Positions 49,413 through 60,368 of a stretch of 64,000 bases of DNA are shown here, piece after piece. Made by a program: the position numbers and the translations under genes. The stretch comes from Perilla frutescens (lineage: Eukaryota; Streptophyta; Magnoliopsida; Lamiales; Lamiaceae), in assembly GCA_026008535.1 (NCBI GenBank), contig BRKX01000003.1:23178001-23242000 (forward strand), written 5' to 3'. Numbering within the stretch: position 1 is the first letter of the stretch; every line of letters begins with the position of its first letter. Below the pieces are notes generated by a model, which saw nothing but the letters and a program-made list of their open reading frames with translations, had not been told where the DNA came from and did not search any database.

Positions 49413-50101
49413 CTTTCGCTTGGTTGCAGTGGGAAATTATCGAGGAGATACCTTCAAATGCGTTAAGGAAAATCTTATTTAGAGATAAATAAGACTGATT
49501 GTTTATGAACATGACTGGGGTCGTATGTCTTTTTTTTATGATCGTCTATCTTATTTTGAAGGATTGATAACTGATAGGTTGATATGAGATTTTCTAATCC
49601 ATTTTTATGCTCCACTTCGTAGTTCCATAGTAAAGGTTGTGGTTTAATAATATTTATCATAAAAATGAAAATCAATTATAATAATTGATCACATCAACTT
49701 TTATTAACAAATAATTAAAATTAATATATATATATATATATAATCCTAATTATGAAATAGTCAACATTAGTAATTAACTAAAATCAAATACTAAAAGCAA
49801 ATATAAATCGTAATTCATAATTATAAAATTAAACTAAAACAGAAGAAATTAAAATTGAAAAAAATGAAAAATAAACTAATAAATTTGATAATAGACACAA
49901 CCTGGGACATAGAAAGTGGAGTAGATAATTTCAAGTATGATATGTTACCATCATTATTGGTAATAAATCTTTTTTTTTTGTAATATTTGATTGCTAATTT
50001 TTCAGGTATGGAATGGAATTTTTCAAATTTATGATAAAAATATATATTAAAATTGTTATTATTTGATTCAATCCCTAAATGTAAAATAGATGACAATTAA
50101 T
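49413..50101. other. AT-rich spacer
   Basis: No gene; a (TA)n run lies at about 49723-49742. Confidence 0.5.
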
Positions 50102-50115
50102 ATGAGAATATTTTA

Positions 50116-50222
50116 GTCCCGGTAGGGATGGCTTAGTGGTGGAGTGAGATTGCTTGGAGATCAAAGGTCACAGGTTCGAATCTCCTCAATACCACAGGTC
50201 GGGTGTGTGAGTGTAAAAAAAA
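50116..50222 (+). mobile_element. tRNA-derived SINE, copy 2
   Basis: The plus strand shows a polymerase III A box (GGCTTAGTGGTGGAG) and B box (GGTTCGAATCTCC), a short body and an A-rich tail. The 14-bp target duplication ATGAGAATATTTTA is perfect (50102-50115, 50223-50236). It matches copy 1 in opposite orientation about 0.8 kb away. Confidence 0.8.
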
Positions 50223-50236
50223 ATGAGAATATTTTA

Positions 50237-51225
50237 CAAGAATCTGATTTGATTGAGCTTAAAATTTTGAATGTGCACAAATATATATTTTCTTCTTCTA
50301 AAATAATTAATGCAAAATTGCAGGTGGGGGCGATTACGTTTTCCTTGCATGGGCCCAATCCAACTTGAGCGGGTCGTAATGGTAAATGGGCCTGGCAATC
50401 AACAGGTTGAACTCCAATATATCAAATTATATTCCGTTTCGGATTCACAAGTCACAAGTCGTCTTCTCCCAATTCAAGATAAATGGAATATAAATAATTC
50501 AGTCTTGAAAAAATGTATAATAATATGTGTAAGTGCCCAAAGTATATTTTCTTGTTATATTGTAGTCACTTGATTGACTAGATAATCTCCTTAAGTAAAT
50601 ATAAAAGCATATTTATCAAATTTAAATATAGATATTGATGTTGCTTCAACTTTATATAGTGTTAATGCACATAGATATAGATGTCACTTGAAATCTATTG
50701 CTATATTTGCACTATAGTGGTTTAGCGGTGATCTCATTATCGAAATGTGGTGAGTTTGTTTTTATGTGTAAAAATGTATTAACAAATCTAATATGATAGG
50801 GATGATCAAAAACCGAACTGGTCTACTGAAAATTTAAAACTATTGTAACTGAACCGAACGAAGCTCTTGGTGTAACCGAACCATCAGAAAGCAATTTTTA
50901 GCAAAATCAATTTAATCATCACTCATTCACCCAATTATTAAACTTGTATATATTTATATTTGTGGATAGAAGAAATTGAGACATCTTTATAACTTGCTAT
51001 AAAATAACCAATTATGAATACATATGAATTGAAAAACTAACTCATCGAAACAACCACAGCACTGTAATATTCATACAAATCGAAAACAAGCGTATCCACA
51101 ATTTCAATGGATACAACACACAATCAACACAGTTAAAAAGTTTTACATACATTACATATAGATATAGTAGCAATGCCACACAGCATGAACTGCAACAAGC
51201 ATCTAGGGTCCCTACCTTCGGATCC
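50237..51225. other. Spacer and likely 3' flank of the F-box gene
   Basis: No gene. 50800-50900 contains CCGAACTGG/AACCGAACC words as in the hAT MITE at 15414. The last 150-200 bp may be 3' UTR of the F-box gene; no clear polyadenylation signal was picked out. Confidence 0.45.
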
Positions 51226-52617
51226 TCAAGAAACAACCTCGATAGATTTGTTGGATGCCAAAGTGTTAGCAAATTGAGTGAGTTTGGTCTGCTCCACCTC
51301 CAACAGTCTCAAAACCACCAAATTCATCACCATCAACTCCACTCCCTCCCCTCCAATCCCATAGCAATAACATACATCAACACTCTGCAACTTCCTACAG
51401 CTCCTAACCATCGCAACCACGGCTGCATTGCTCAATCTACTACAACCCCTCAACCTCAACTCAACCAATGAATCACACGAAACGAGCATCGACACGAGCT
51501 CCTTATCAAGCAACATGTCATTGTGGGACAAGTCTAGTTTCCTCAACCTCTTCAAACCCTGTCCTAATTCAGCTAGCAAACCGCTCTCTCTCTCCACCAC
51601 ATCACAGTTGATCAATGCTAGCTCCTCCAGCACATTGCCTATTGCCCTGCCCACAGCCTTCAAGCCTTCACCGGTGACAACACAGCAACTTTCCAACCTT
51701 AAACTCACCAAACTACTGAAATTCGGATTCTGAGATAAAGCGATCAAATGGGAGTTATCAAGATCAAGAGGCAACCTCAAATCAAGCCTTCTCAAACTGC
51801 ATTTGCTCTGATTGATGAACTGAAGCAGCCCTTCTTTGCTGCCACCGTCGTAAACCAACAACGAATCGAGTGACGCGCAATCCTCTGCCAGTTTCAGTAA
51901 CACTGCATCGACAATGCTCCGACAAGTCCTTAGCTCGACTTCTCGAAGACTATTCAAGAATTTCAGAAAACTAGAAAACGAAGCGTAATCGCCAACACTT
52001 TCACAGCTCTTCAGCTGCAATTTCTTTACATTCTTGCAGTTTCTCCATAGAAAGCTAAGCCCGCTATCTCCAGGCAAAATCCCACGCAAAGAAAGGCTTT
52101 CCAAATTCAATTTCAAATCAAAAACCGCATCTTTCGTTTCTTCAATTTCAAGATCATCGAATTCTGCTGAAGGGCCGGCGAAGGAAACGGATAGGGATTT
52201 CAAGGAATTGAAAGAAGGCACCCAATGAAAAGAAAGGGGCCTAGAGAGAGAAACGGAAATGGAGGAGAGATGAACGCAAGAAGCTGAGAGTGTGTAAAGG
52301 GAAAATGGGGAAACCGGGTCGCTCAAGTAGCGGAGTTGACGAAGGTTGGGGCAAGAAGCTGCCACGGCGAGGAGGAGGGGATCGCCGCCGCCGGTGAGAG
52401 AAACTGAAGAGAGAAAAGGATGGTCTGACAGAAAAGCGGAGAAGGATGTGATGGTGGTGGGGTTGTAAGGAGGGGGGAAATTCAGGGAAAGAGAGGTCGT
52501 GGAGGACCGGAGGAGGCGGCGCCACCGCTTGGAGACGAGGGAGACCGCGGCGGAGGACGGCGGAGGAAGGTGGTGGAAGATTTCTTGGAGGAGCTCATCG
52601 CAAAGATGCGTGTCCAT
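51226..52617 (-). CDS. F-box/LRR-repeat protein, single exon, intact
   Basis: Plant F-box/LRR proteins act as substrate adaptors of SCF ubiquitin ligases: the F-box binds a SKP1-like protein and the leucine-rich repeats bind the target. The 463-residue frame from ATG 52617 to the stop at 51226 is uninterrupted. The F-box lies at about residues 4-42 (DELLQEIFHHLPPPSSAAV, SLVSKRWRRLL). Leucine-rich repeats run from about residue 65 to the end, for example LRQLRYLSD, LVSLRLESCCVV, LRKLDLSHNDML, LVELRLRGCSRLS and LQSVDVCYCYGIG. No signal peptide or membrane segment. Composition is more GC-rich than its surroundings. The target is unknown. The intact frame among dead transposons argues it is a real host gene. 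Confidence 0.9.
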   Translation of the reverse strand: MDTHLCDELLQEIFHHLPPPSSAAVSLVSKRWRRLLRSSTTSLSLNFPPPYNPTTITSFSAFLSDHPFLSSVSLTGGGDPLLLAVAASCPNLRQLRYLSDPVSPFSLYTLSASCVHLSSISVSLSRPLSFHWVPSFNSLKSLSVSFAGPSAEFDDLEIEETKDAVFDLKLNLESLSLRGILPGDSGLSFLWRNCKNVKKLQLKSCESVGDYASFSSFLKFLNSLREVELRTCRSIVDAVLLKLAEDCASLDSLLVYDGGSKEGLLQFINQSKCSLRRLDLRLPLDLDNSHLIALSQNPNFSSLVSLRLESCCVVTGEGLKAVGRAIGNVLEELALINCDVVERESGLLAELGQGLKRLRKLDLSHNDMLLDKELVSMLVSCDSLVELRLRGCSRLSNAAVVAMVRSCRKLQSVDVCYCYGIGGEGVELMVMNLVVLRLLEVEQTKLTQFANTLASNKSIEVVS

Positions 52618-52647
52618 ATTGAAGAGTTCTCTGTTTTCAGTTCATTG

Positions 52648-52704
52648 GCTCTCTCTCTCTTCTCTCTCTCTCCTCTTCTCTTCTCCTCTCTCTCTCTCTC
52701 TTTT
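52648..52704 (-). promoter_or_regulatory. GA-rich 5' leader or promoter element of the F-box gene
   Basis: The minus strand is almost pure GA repeat about 30-90 bases before the start codon. Such tracts are common in plant core promoters and 5' UTRs and bind GAGA/BPC-type factors. No convincing TATA box was found upstream. Confidence 0.5.
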
Positions 52705-53500
52705 ATGTTGAGGATTGATTGATGATATGATGTTGACTATTCGCTACAAGAAGTCTATGCTCTACCTAAAATTTTATTTTTATTTTTATTAAGTACGCAT
52801 TATTGTAGTAATATTATTAATAAAATTCAAAATCACTGAACTTAGAAGTCATTTGGTAATTTAATTATTATAATTAATTGGTGTTGTCTTAAATGAGGAT
52901 TTTGTATTAATTTTGAAGGCTAATTTGCCATATTTTAATTTGTTCAAATATATTTTAAGCCTTTTTTCTATAAAATTGTTAGAGTAAGAAGATAATTCAA
53001 TGTGTATTGACCAAAACATATTTGGAAAGTTGTGCGAAGAATTTTTAATTGAAGATTTGGGTACTGCACTAATATTTATTATGAGTATTTATGACTATGA
53101 GTAAAAATAAATCATTTTATATAATGCGGTATATTTTTCTAAGATTGTAATGTGTAATGGTCATTTCCTACAGGCATTTAGTTATTTTTGTCAATGAAAA
53201 ATAAATTCATAATATAATATTTTTACTTATAATTATGTAATTTTAATTTCATATTATTTGATTCTTTAAAAAATAAAATAAATTGAAAATAAACATTAAA
53301 AATAAAATCTGATGTATTATACCGACGAAAAGTAAATTATCGTGTGATGTTTTTGCATATAACTAAGAACTAAGAAGTTCAATGTGATGTGTGTGTTCTT
53401 ACAAGTGTTCGAAAGAAATGAAAAAGATTGAAGAGAGGTTTGAGAGGTGAAGTGTGAGAGATTGTGTGTTTGTGTGTGTTCTACTCTATGCTTGGATGCC
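52705..53500. other. AT-rich spacer
   Basis: No gene seen. The right end (53300-53500, minus strand) would be the leader downstream of the pararetrovirus-like promoter. Confidence 0.45.
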
Positions 53501-53548
53501 TCCAAATGAAAGAGTGATGTTCTTTTTATAGACGTCTCCAGGGTCTTG
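53501..53548 (-). promoter_or_regulatory. Caulimovirid-type core promoter resembling the 35S core
   Basis: The minus strand carries, in order, CAAGACCC (53548-53541), a TATA box CTATAAAAAG (53531-53522) and TTCATTTGGA (53510-53501). The CaMV 35S core has CAAGACCC, TATATAAGG and TTCATTTGGAGAG in the same order and similar spacing. It lies after the last pararetrovirus-like frame, where caulimovirids keep their large intergenic region. Confidence 0.55.
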
Positions 53549-53946
53549 TTTGCAATTTGTGAACTTTGAGGGTCTTCCTTTTAATTCTTGAAAGTTTGAG
53601 AGTGGTGTCACGTCTGCTTCCTTTCTTTGTGTCTTGGAGTGGGCTTTCTTGATTTCCGGTTACCTGTTTTTATCTTTTTCTTTTTTCTTTTCTTTTCTCT
53701 CTGTTTTTTTTTTTTACAAATACAAATATGTACAAGACTACATATTACAGACTACTAGTAAACTATCCTTACTAGTATACTACGTTTATAAACCGAGTAC
53801 AAACAAATATGTACAATTAATATTAACTAATTATTACATCATGGATCTATCATATTGTGAAGTCCTGCTTCATCCAGCTGATCATACCAAGGCGAGCCAT
53901 CATCTGCTGCAATGACATCCATGTGCATAATACATTCATATGTTAT
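53549..53946. other. Spacer between the caulimovirid-like frames and promoter
   Basis: No gene; a long T run and a CTTTTTCTTTTTT stretch (53670-53715) are the only features. It fits an intergenic region of a pararetrovirus. Confidence 0.4.
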
Positions 53947-55031
53947 TTATGTCGACTCGCTCATGTAGAGATTAAACTCTGGGTTTTGAATTTGTTGAAA
54001 AAGCTCTCCATATTCATATTCTGGATGGTTTTTTATGAATATTGAGAAATTATTTTCATTCTTGTAGAAATACCAGTCTTCAGAGAGATTGTTTGCCTGC
54101 CATTTGGTGCTAGCAATAGTCCAGGCTCTGGTTATTGACAAATATGTGGATGGATCTTTTGGCACTATTTTGTTTATCATGTTTTTTTCTTTCTTCTTCA
54201 TTGAGTATTACTATCATGAAGTCAATGCTTTTTGTGTTGCACTGAACTAAATGTATGGAGTGTTGATACTCTTGATATGGGCTTTCTTCATGTTTAATCC
54301 ATTCTGGAGAAATGGATTTGATATTTATTCGGACTAAACTTTTGTCTTCAAGAAGATAAAGACAAACCTTTTGGAGTGGTTTTGGCATTAATGCTAAATC
54401 TGCTCCATTTTGAATGTTGAACTCCGCAAGTAATCCCCATTATAAATTAATGTGATCTTCTTCTGTGAATTGTTTGAGCAATCTCCTTCTAACAAGTTTG
54501 ATATGGTCTTCATGATATCCTGGGATAACAAAATAAGGTCCAGGTTGTTCAAGATAATGGAGTACTCTTCTTTTGAGCTCTCCTATCTGTTTGGGTTCCA
54601 AATCAAGTTTTTCAAACAAGTGTCTGGGAAGAATATCTCGAGCTTTTTTGATGATTTCTTGTTGATATTTTTTTGACAAAAGGTGCAATTTTTTTAAAAA
54701 GTGATTTTTGAATATCTTTTGCACCATTTTCCTTCATTTCTTGAAGTTGAGCTTCAAGTACTTTGATTTTTTCATTTGCTTTCGAAAACTTCTTTGAAAT
54801 AAATTGAAGATTTTTCACAAGATGTCCTTTATTTTGAAAGTTGAAAGCTTGCAAGGAATCATCGAGTATCATTTTTTGATTGGCAAGAATTTTTTCTTTT
54901 GTTTGAAAATTATTTTTGTCTTGAGAATATTCTAAAGGAGATATATCCTCATTATTTGAAACTTGTCTTCCTCTTTCTACGGGAGGATTAGATCGCACAT
55001 TACTATTAACAGAATGAGCAAAGAAGGTCAT
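53947..55031 (-). pseudogene. Endogenous caulimovirid-like frames downstream of protease, degraded
   Basis: Several overlapping minus-strand frames follow the protease part. The first (54612-55031) shares the upstream phase, is charged and helical (SKKFSKANEKIKVLEAQLQ) and looks like a coiled coil. The next (54440-54727, then 54110-54388 in the same phase) contains PGPYFVIPGYHEDH and a Lys-rich end. The last (53947-54201) is in another phase. I do not recognise their families. Reverse transcriptase motifs are absent, so either this part was deleted or the order differs from known genera. Breaks: frame changes near 54700 and 54200 and a stop at 54440. An unrelated retroelement remains possible. 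Confidence 0.4.
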
Positions 55032-55109
55032 TTGAGAGAGTAATTTTGGGGATGGTTTTTGAGAGAATGTTTTTCTGGGGAAATGGATTTTCCCTTTTCT
55101 TTTGTTGTC

Positions 55110-56228
55110 CTATTGATATCTTGTTTCTTCTTCTATCCTATTCACATGAATGTTAGAATGCTCTCGTGAATTATATTGATGAATTATTTTGTCAGGAAAA
55201 CATGATTTTTGAGAAAGACTATTAATAGAGCATGCTTTCACAAGATTTAAATCCTCTATTCGAGGTTTTTGGAGAAAATCAAAATTAAGAGTTTTTTGTT
55301 TGATTTTTGAAGAAATACTAATTTCATCCACAGTATATGGTGTAATAAGATTTATGAAAGGAATTCCAAGAATGATAGTATGATGAATGTTCTCAACTAG
55401 AACAAGTGCAGTATTTAAAGAAATCCCATTGTTAATGACTAAAACATCAGTTTTAGAATTAACTCTGAGTTTGGTATTATTTGCAGCAGTTAACCTTTCA
55501 TGGGTATCTTTTTGAAGATCTTCAAAAGTCAGAGCTCTATTTTGAATTTTCTTTTGTTTTCCTAGAATACTGGTTAAATCATAAGTGTTTTTGGTGGGTT
55601 TTGGCAAAAGAGTGTCTTCTTTTGAATTAGCTGATTTCAGAATTTTATCCATATATTATGTTTTAATTTCAGCATCAGAGACATACCTTAAGACATCAAG
55701 AAGATCATGTTGATCTTTATTCAGAATATTTAATTGGCTTTCAGAGCAAAAAGGATTTTCAAAATCATCAGAAGAAATAATATCATCATTTTGCAAGGAC
55801 ATTTCATTTTCTTTTTTGGGAGAATTTTGAGAATCATTTTCAGAAGAATCATTTAATAAGGTGAAAATATGGCCCATGATTTCTTGATCAATGGAAGATA
55901 ACGCTTGAATCTTACCTTTGAGTTTGCAGTAATTTGCAATATGGCCCTTTTGGTGACATCTGTAACACTCAATATCTTTGAGGAGTTTTCTGAAAAGAGG
56001 TTTTCTTCTTTCTGGTTTTTTGTAATACTCTTCTTTTGATTTTGAGGGTTTTTTGGAGGAGTTCTTATGGGGCATTTTTTCATTGGGACTTTTACAACTT
56101 CCAGAACAATCGGATAATTTTTTCAAGTTCATGTCGAACTGTTGACAAAAATCTCCTAACTCTGTTTTTGTTTGTTTGAGCTCTTTTTTCAGATATTTTT
56201 GAAGTTTTAAATCTTGACAAATTTTCAT
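55110..56228 (-). pseudogene. Endogenous caulimovirid-like coat zinc knuckle and protease region, degraded
   Basis: One minus-strand phase runs from 56228 to 55110, interrupted by a stop at 55656. The upstream half is Lys-rich, with a C-X2-C-X4-H-X4-C zinc knuckle near 55925-55970 and an acidic Ser/Asn-rich tail, as at the end of caulimovirid coat proteins. The downstream half resembles an aspartic protease: LTAANNTKLRV, a strand with INNGISL, then IILGIPFINLITPY. The catalytic Asp-Ser/Thr-Gly motif is not visible. Codon use is very A/T-rich. With the 35S-like promoter downstream this suggests an endogenous pararetrovirus. No complete virus is present. Confidence 0.5.
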
Positions 56229-56412
56229 TCATTCATGTTGTGTTAGTAGTTATTGAGGTTATAAGGTCTTTATTTTTGTAATTTTTAAAGAATATAGTTG
56301 CATAGATTGTTATAGATTTGGATATTTTGTAGTAGGTTAACAAGAATTTGTAGATTAGGATGTTTTGTGAAGATTGGCATAAACATACATTTTTCGGATA
56401 TTCAACATTTTC
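56229..56412. other. Short spacer
   Basis: Nothing recognised between the caulimovirid-like relic and the palindrome array. Confidence 0.5.
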
Positions 56413-56561
56413 GTGACAATATTGTCACAGTTCAAGTGATTTTGTGACAATATTGTCACGAATTTGTTGTTTTCATGTCTTCGTTATGTTGTGACAATAT
56501 TGTCACGAATTGAATGCTTTCGTGATAATATTGTCACGAAGTATTAGAATTTGTGACAATA

Positions 56562-58056
56562 TCTATACATATATTAAGGCAAAATCGTGAGGGTAAAAAT
56601 GTAATTTAACATATCTACACAAAAAAGAGTTTATAATAATTATCTGCCAAACAAAAAAGGAAAATAGGGCATGTGGTGTAGCGGTCGAATGGTTGTTTAG
56701 AATAGTCTTAAGGCTATACTACTCAGGTTCGAATCCCTTTGTTGTCACTTTGTTTTTTTTGTTTATGTTATTTTAGTTTTTAACGTTTTATGATCTGCAT
56801 TTCATATTATTTTCATGTAATCCTTAACTTTTCACATTTCTTTTTTTGGTATATTTTAGTTTTAAACGTTTAATGTAACTGAAATTTTTTCAAAAAATCA
56901 TTTCACTTATTTTTTAGTTTTTTTAGTTTTACACTTCATTAAATTCATTAACTTCTCATATTTTTGTATTAACTTTTTTTTTAGATTTTTGTATTAATTA
57001 CTTGAATGTATACGTTTCAATTGTCATGTAACTGCAAATTGTTTAAATCCTTAGCTTTTCAGATTTCTCTATTAACTTTCTAGGCATTTAATATTTTGGA
57101 CATAAAGAGATGATGGCTGTTGGGAATATATAATTTATGGTTGTTTAAATGCAAAAATAAATCATTATATGCATATATAGTGAAAAACATAGTTTATCTT
57201 GCAACACCATAACTTAATACACACACACTTCTCTTAATTTTCAATCACCATAAAAAAGTTCATCAACTTAAAATTATGTCTCCAACATGAAAATTCAATC
57301 AATCCGACGAGTGCAAGTAGGCAATTGAACTCAGACGGTGGGATGTCTTGAGGAACCGACTCTCTGTGGGGAGACCACCAAAAGAATGTTCAATGGCAAA
57401 GGTGAGCAGAAGAAATGTTATTTGAGAGTAACGGCATAAAACCTAGAATTGAATTGTATATATGTATCATTATTGGTTCATCAACAGTATTCATTTTATA
57501 TCCATTTAATTATAATTATAATTGGGTGGGCTTCTTTTTTAAAAAAAAAAAAAAACTTCGGTTGCTAATAGATTGTTGCAATTTTTTATTTTCCTTCATA
57601 TATTGTTGCAATTTTTTGAAATTTCTAATTGATAAAATTGTGGATAGACAATTATTTTGGTATAAATAATTTTTATTATTGTTATTGCTATTGCTATTCT
57701 AGCTCTATTTCAAATTAAACATTTAAAATAAACAATATATTTTTTTATACATGTCATATATTTTAAGGAATAAAATGTTCTTTAATTGGTGACAATTATA
57801 AATTGTTATTTATGAAATCACATTGTTTGAAATAGTCCAAATATTTGTAACGTATATTTTCATTTATTCTTAAAGTTTAAAGTTTTTCTTTTTCTTTGTC
57901 CTAACTACATAAAATTTATTTTTTATCTAATAAATGAGCATATTGTTCTTGCAATTCTAAAAAAATTGAAAACAACATATATATAATTTGAAAGGATAAT
58001 AATATCACACATAGAATAAATAAATAAATTTGTGCATCGCACAGGAGATATACTAG
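56562..58056 (+). mobile_element. Complete non-autonomous Helitron, 1495 bp
   Basis: It starts TCTATACATATATTAAGG after an A (56561) and ends in a TGTGC-ATC-GCACA hairpin (58031-58043) and CTAG (58053-58056) before a T. No coding sequence for Rep/helicase. Both termini match the Helitron at 23650-25400. Removing it rejoins GTGACAATA to TTGTTAT, restoring one palindrome of the array. Confidence 0.85.
56672..56747 (+). repeat. tRNA-like segment inside the Helitron
   Basis: GTGGTGTAGCGGTCGAATGG resembles an A box with D-arm sequence and GGTTCGAATCC is a perfect B box; the ends pair weakly (GTGGTG with TTGTCAC). The anticodon stem is poor (ATAG/CTAT with an eight-base loop), so it is a tRNA or SINE relic, not a working gene. 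Confidence 0.45.
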
Positions 58057-58215
58057 TTGTTATGAAAGTAACAAATTCGTGATAATATATTGTCACGAAA
58101 TCACTTGAACCATGACAATATTGTCACGAATTTTATACTTTTGTGACAATATTCTCACGATATTATTTATTTATTTAATTAATTACTTTAATTACTCTTT
58201 ATTGTTGATTTGCAG

Positions 58216-59492
58216 ATGGGTGTCCGATACAGTTGTAGATGGGAGAGATATGAGTATGTGGATGGTGAAGATCAGCTAATGCACCTTCCATTTGATATGT
58301 TATCTCATGATAAATTAATAGACTAAATTCATGATTTTATGAAAATATCTCCAAGTGTAAGATAGACAATGAGTTATTTGACGAGATCATTGACAGGGAG
58401 GACACTGAAAGGACTCTTGAAAACTAATGTTGATTTAGCTTATTTAGTTTGGGAGCAAGATGAGCCCATTGTATACGTCACCGAGAAATCAATTCAACAA
58501 ACTCTAATAGTAATGTCGTCAAATGATAATAACGATGATCCAATTGGAGATGATAATCTTGATGATTTGTCTTATGATGATGATGATGAGAACTATGAGA
58601 GTGAAGTTCGACATAATCAAATTACTGAATTTTGTGAATGGATTCGGGAGCCAAGGCGTCTCGATGAGTTTGTGAATATTCTCCAGCATGGTGGACCTCA
58701 TAACTTCTCATTTGAGGATGTTGCTCCCAATGTTGAAGCTCTGAATGTAGAGTTTCCTCCCCTCAAACATTGGTTGATTCATGTGGCCCATGTTGACGAT
58801 GCACTAGCAGTGGTACAAGATGATCTATTCCCGTCAGATATTGATGCACTAGTAGTGAGAAAGACATTTTTGGATAAGAAAGATTTGGTAATTGATGTGG
58901 GAAAGTGACATATGTAGTGTCAAGTGGAATATTTTGTGTCACACTCAAGCAAAAGTCAATTAACAGTTATTTGCAAACATAAAAGAGACATGCCCTGTTT
59001 AAATTAGTGGCAGTTGCTAATGTTGTCTTATGGATGGTGACAAAATTAGAGGATGATCATACGTGTTGGTTGGACCTGACACGTAGTGCGCCACGGAAGT
59101 TATCCTCCAAGGTTATTGCTGACTTCTTTAAAAAGAAAATCTTAGAAGAGGGTTCTATCATGAAGCCGAGAGCAATGATCACTGAGCTATTGAGGGAGTA
59201 TGGTATTGAGGTTGAGTACGGTTCTCATGATCAGTCTTTTAAGGTATTGCCTACATATTTAGAGATGTTGAAGAGGTGCAACCCCGATACGGTTTATGAT
59301 TTGGAGACTGATGGTGATGATCATTTCATGTTCGTGTTTTTTGCTCTAAGAGTTTGTAGAGCAACATTCAGACTATGTATGCGTCCATTTATGACCATTG
59401 ACATCACTCATCTGAAAGGAAAGACCAAGGGTATTCTTTTCGTCACTGTGATAACGGACGATAATGAGCAGTGTTTCCTTCTTTCCATATAG
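58216..59492 (+). pseudogene. Mutator-like (MULE) transposase, truncated after the first catalytic Asp
   Basis: MULE transposases cut the element at its inverted repeats. An ATG at 58216 follows a TTTGCAG splice acceptor. The first 230 codons include an acidic Asp/Asn run (DDNLDDLSYDDDDENYES). After a frame change near 58910 the typical N-terminal region appears: SSKSQLTVICKHK, KLEDDHTCWLDLTRS, KLSSKVIADFFKKK, and then LPTYLEMLKRCNPDTVYDLE. The start of the catalytic domain reads IDITHLKGKTKGILF, with the first Asp, and the frame ends at 59492. The second Asp and Glu are absent. Stops at 58324 and 58363 also break it. Convergent with the Ulp1-type gene. Confidence 0.75.
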
Positions 59493-59640
59493 TCATGAGA
59501 TCAGTGAATTCGTTATAATATTGTCATGAGATCTACACAATTCGTTACAAAATGAATTCACTATAATAAATTAAAATACCAATCAACAAAACATTAATTA
59601 AGTTCAAGTACCAAATCAACAACTCAACCAAAATACAAAC
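59493..59640. other. Junction between convergent MULE genes
   Basis: Contains two decayed TTCGTTATAATATTGTCATGA-like dyads (59510-59532 and near 59545), related to the flanking palindrome arrays, and no gene. Confidence 0.45.
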
Positions 59641-60317
59641 ATGTTATCCTGGTACAATGAGAAAATATCCTATGGGCTAAAAGCTTTCGATAATCCCCCA
59701 AGAAATGTGGTATAGGACTAAAGTTGAACTTCTTGTCTGAAATCAATCGATCTGCCTGAATACCTACAAATATACCAAAACTCAAACCATCATTCTGTTT
59801 GAACTAATAAATAAATGGAACTCTATTCAACTCCAAAAGGTCGATGATCTCAAGGCGTGTTTGTCTTTCCTAATAGCCACAATATCGTAACAGTACCAGA
59901 ATGAAATGCATAAGTGGCCAGAGTTGATGCTCACAAATGGAATAGAAGGACTCGTCACTTGGAACATTCATCGTGTATAGTAAAGAGTCATACAACTCAA
60001 CATTCCAATTATCTAGACAAATTTTGTTTGTGACTCAATGACCATCTATGTTGCAAATGGTAATGATCTGCACAACAACAACAACAACAACAATAATAAT
60101 ATATCAATATTTTTACTTATAGGATTCGCATGCCACCAAGGACCAGAAAATAATTGGTCCCTCGGACAATATCTACCAACACCTGATCCCACTCCCAAGA
60201 TATGTAGTCATAATCAGGATATCTCTTCTTAAATTTCTCAATGTCTGGGTGACATCGTCTATACTCCTTAACCAATATATAATACACGACATATAATAAT
60301 AAAAAATAATAATTCAC
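59641..60317 (-). pseudogene. Ulp1-type (C48) cysteine protease domain, catalytic Cys lost
   Basis: Ulp1 proteases remove SUMO; many plant MULEs carry a captured Ulp1-like gene. The 59641-60062 part keeps one phase with IDGH, LDNWNVELYDS, YCGY, RQTRLEIIDLL and QNDGLSFGIFVG. In the family these hold the His (usually followed by Trp), Asp and the Cys of a S-C-G-I-F motif. Here the His codon (60038-60040) is followed by a stop where Trp is expected, and the Cys position is Phe (59777-59779). Stops also follow YCGY and IY. The segment 60117-60317 upstream (WEWDQVLVDIVRG) belongs to the same gene. Confidence 0.7.
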
Positions 60318-60368
60318 TTATCTATCAAAATAATAAAATAATATTAACTTATTAGAATAAAATGAAAA

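Larger units (their letters stand above)
56413..58158. repeat. Left array of GTGACAATATTGTCAC palindromes, split by a Helitron
   Basis: Copies lie at 56413-56428, 56444-56459, 56491-56506, 56522-56537 (one change), 56553-56561 continued at 58057, 58079-58096 (2 bp longer), 58112-58127 and 58143-58158. Spacing is roughly 30-50 bp when the Helitron is removed. Most are flanked by TTC...GAA, extending the dyad. The array ends about 60 bp before the transposase ATG at 58216. Confidence 0.85.

Noticed and set aside
50116..50222. Possible intact tRNA gene
   Set aside because: A and B boxes are present but no cloverleaf forms; the A-rich tail and target duplications show a SINE.
51274..52711. Plus-strand frames opposite the F-box gene
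   Set aside because: Shadows of a leucine-rich coding sequence; no independent support.
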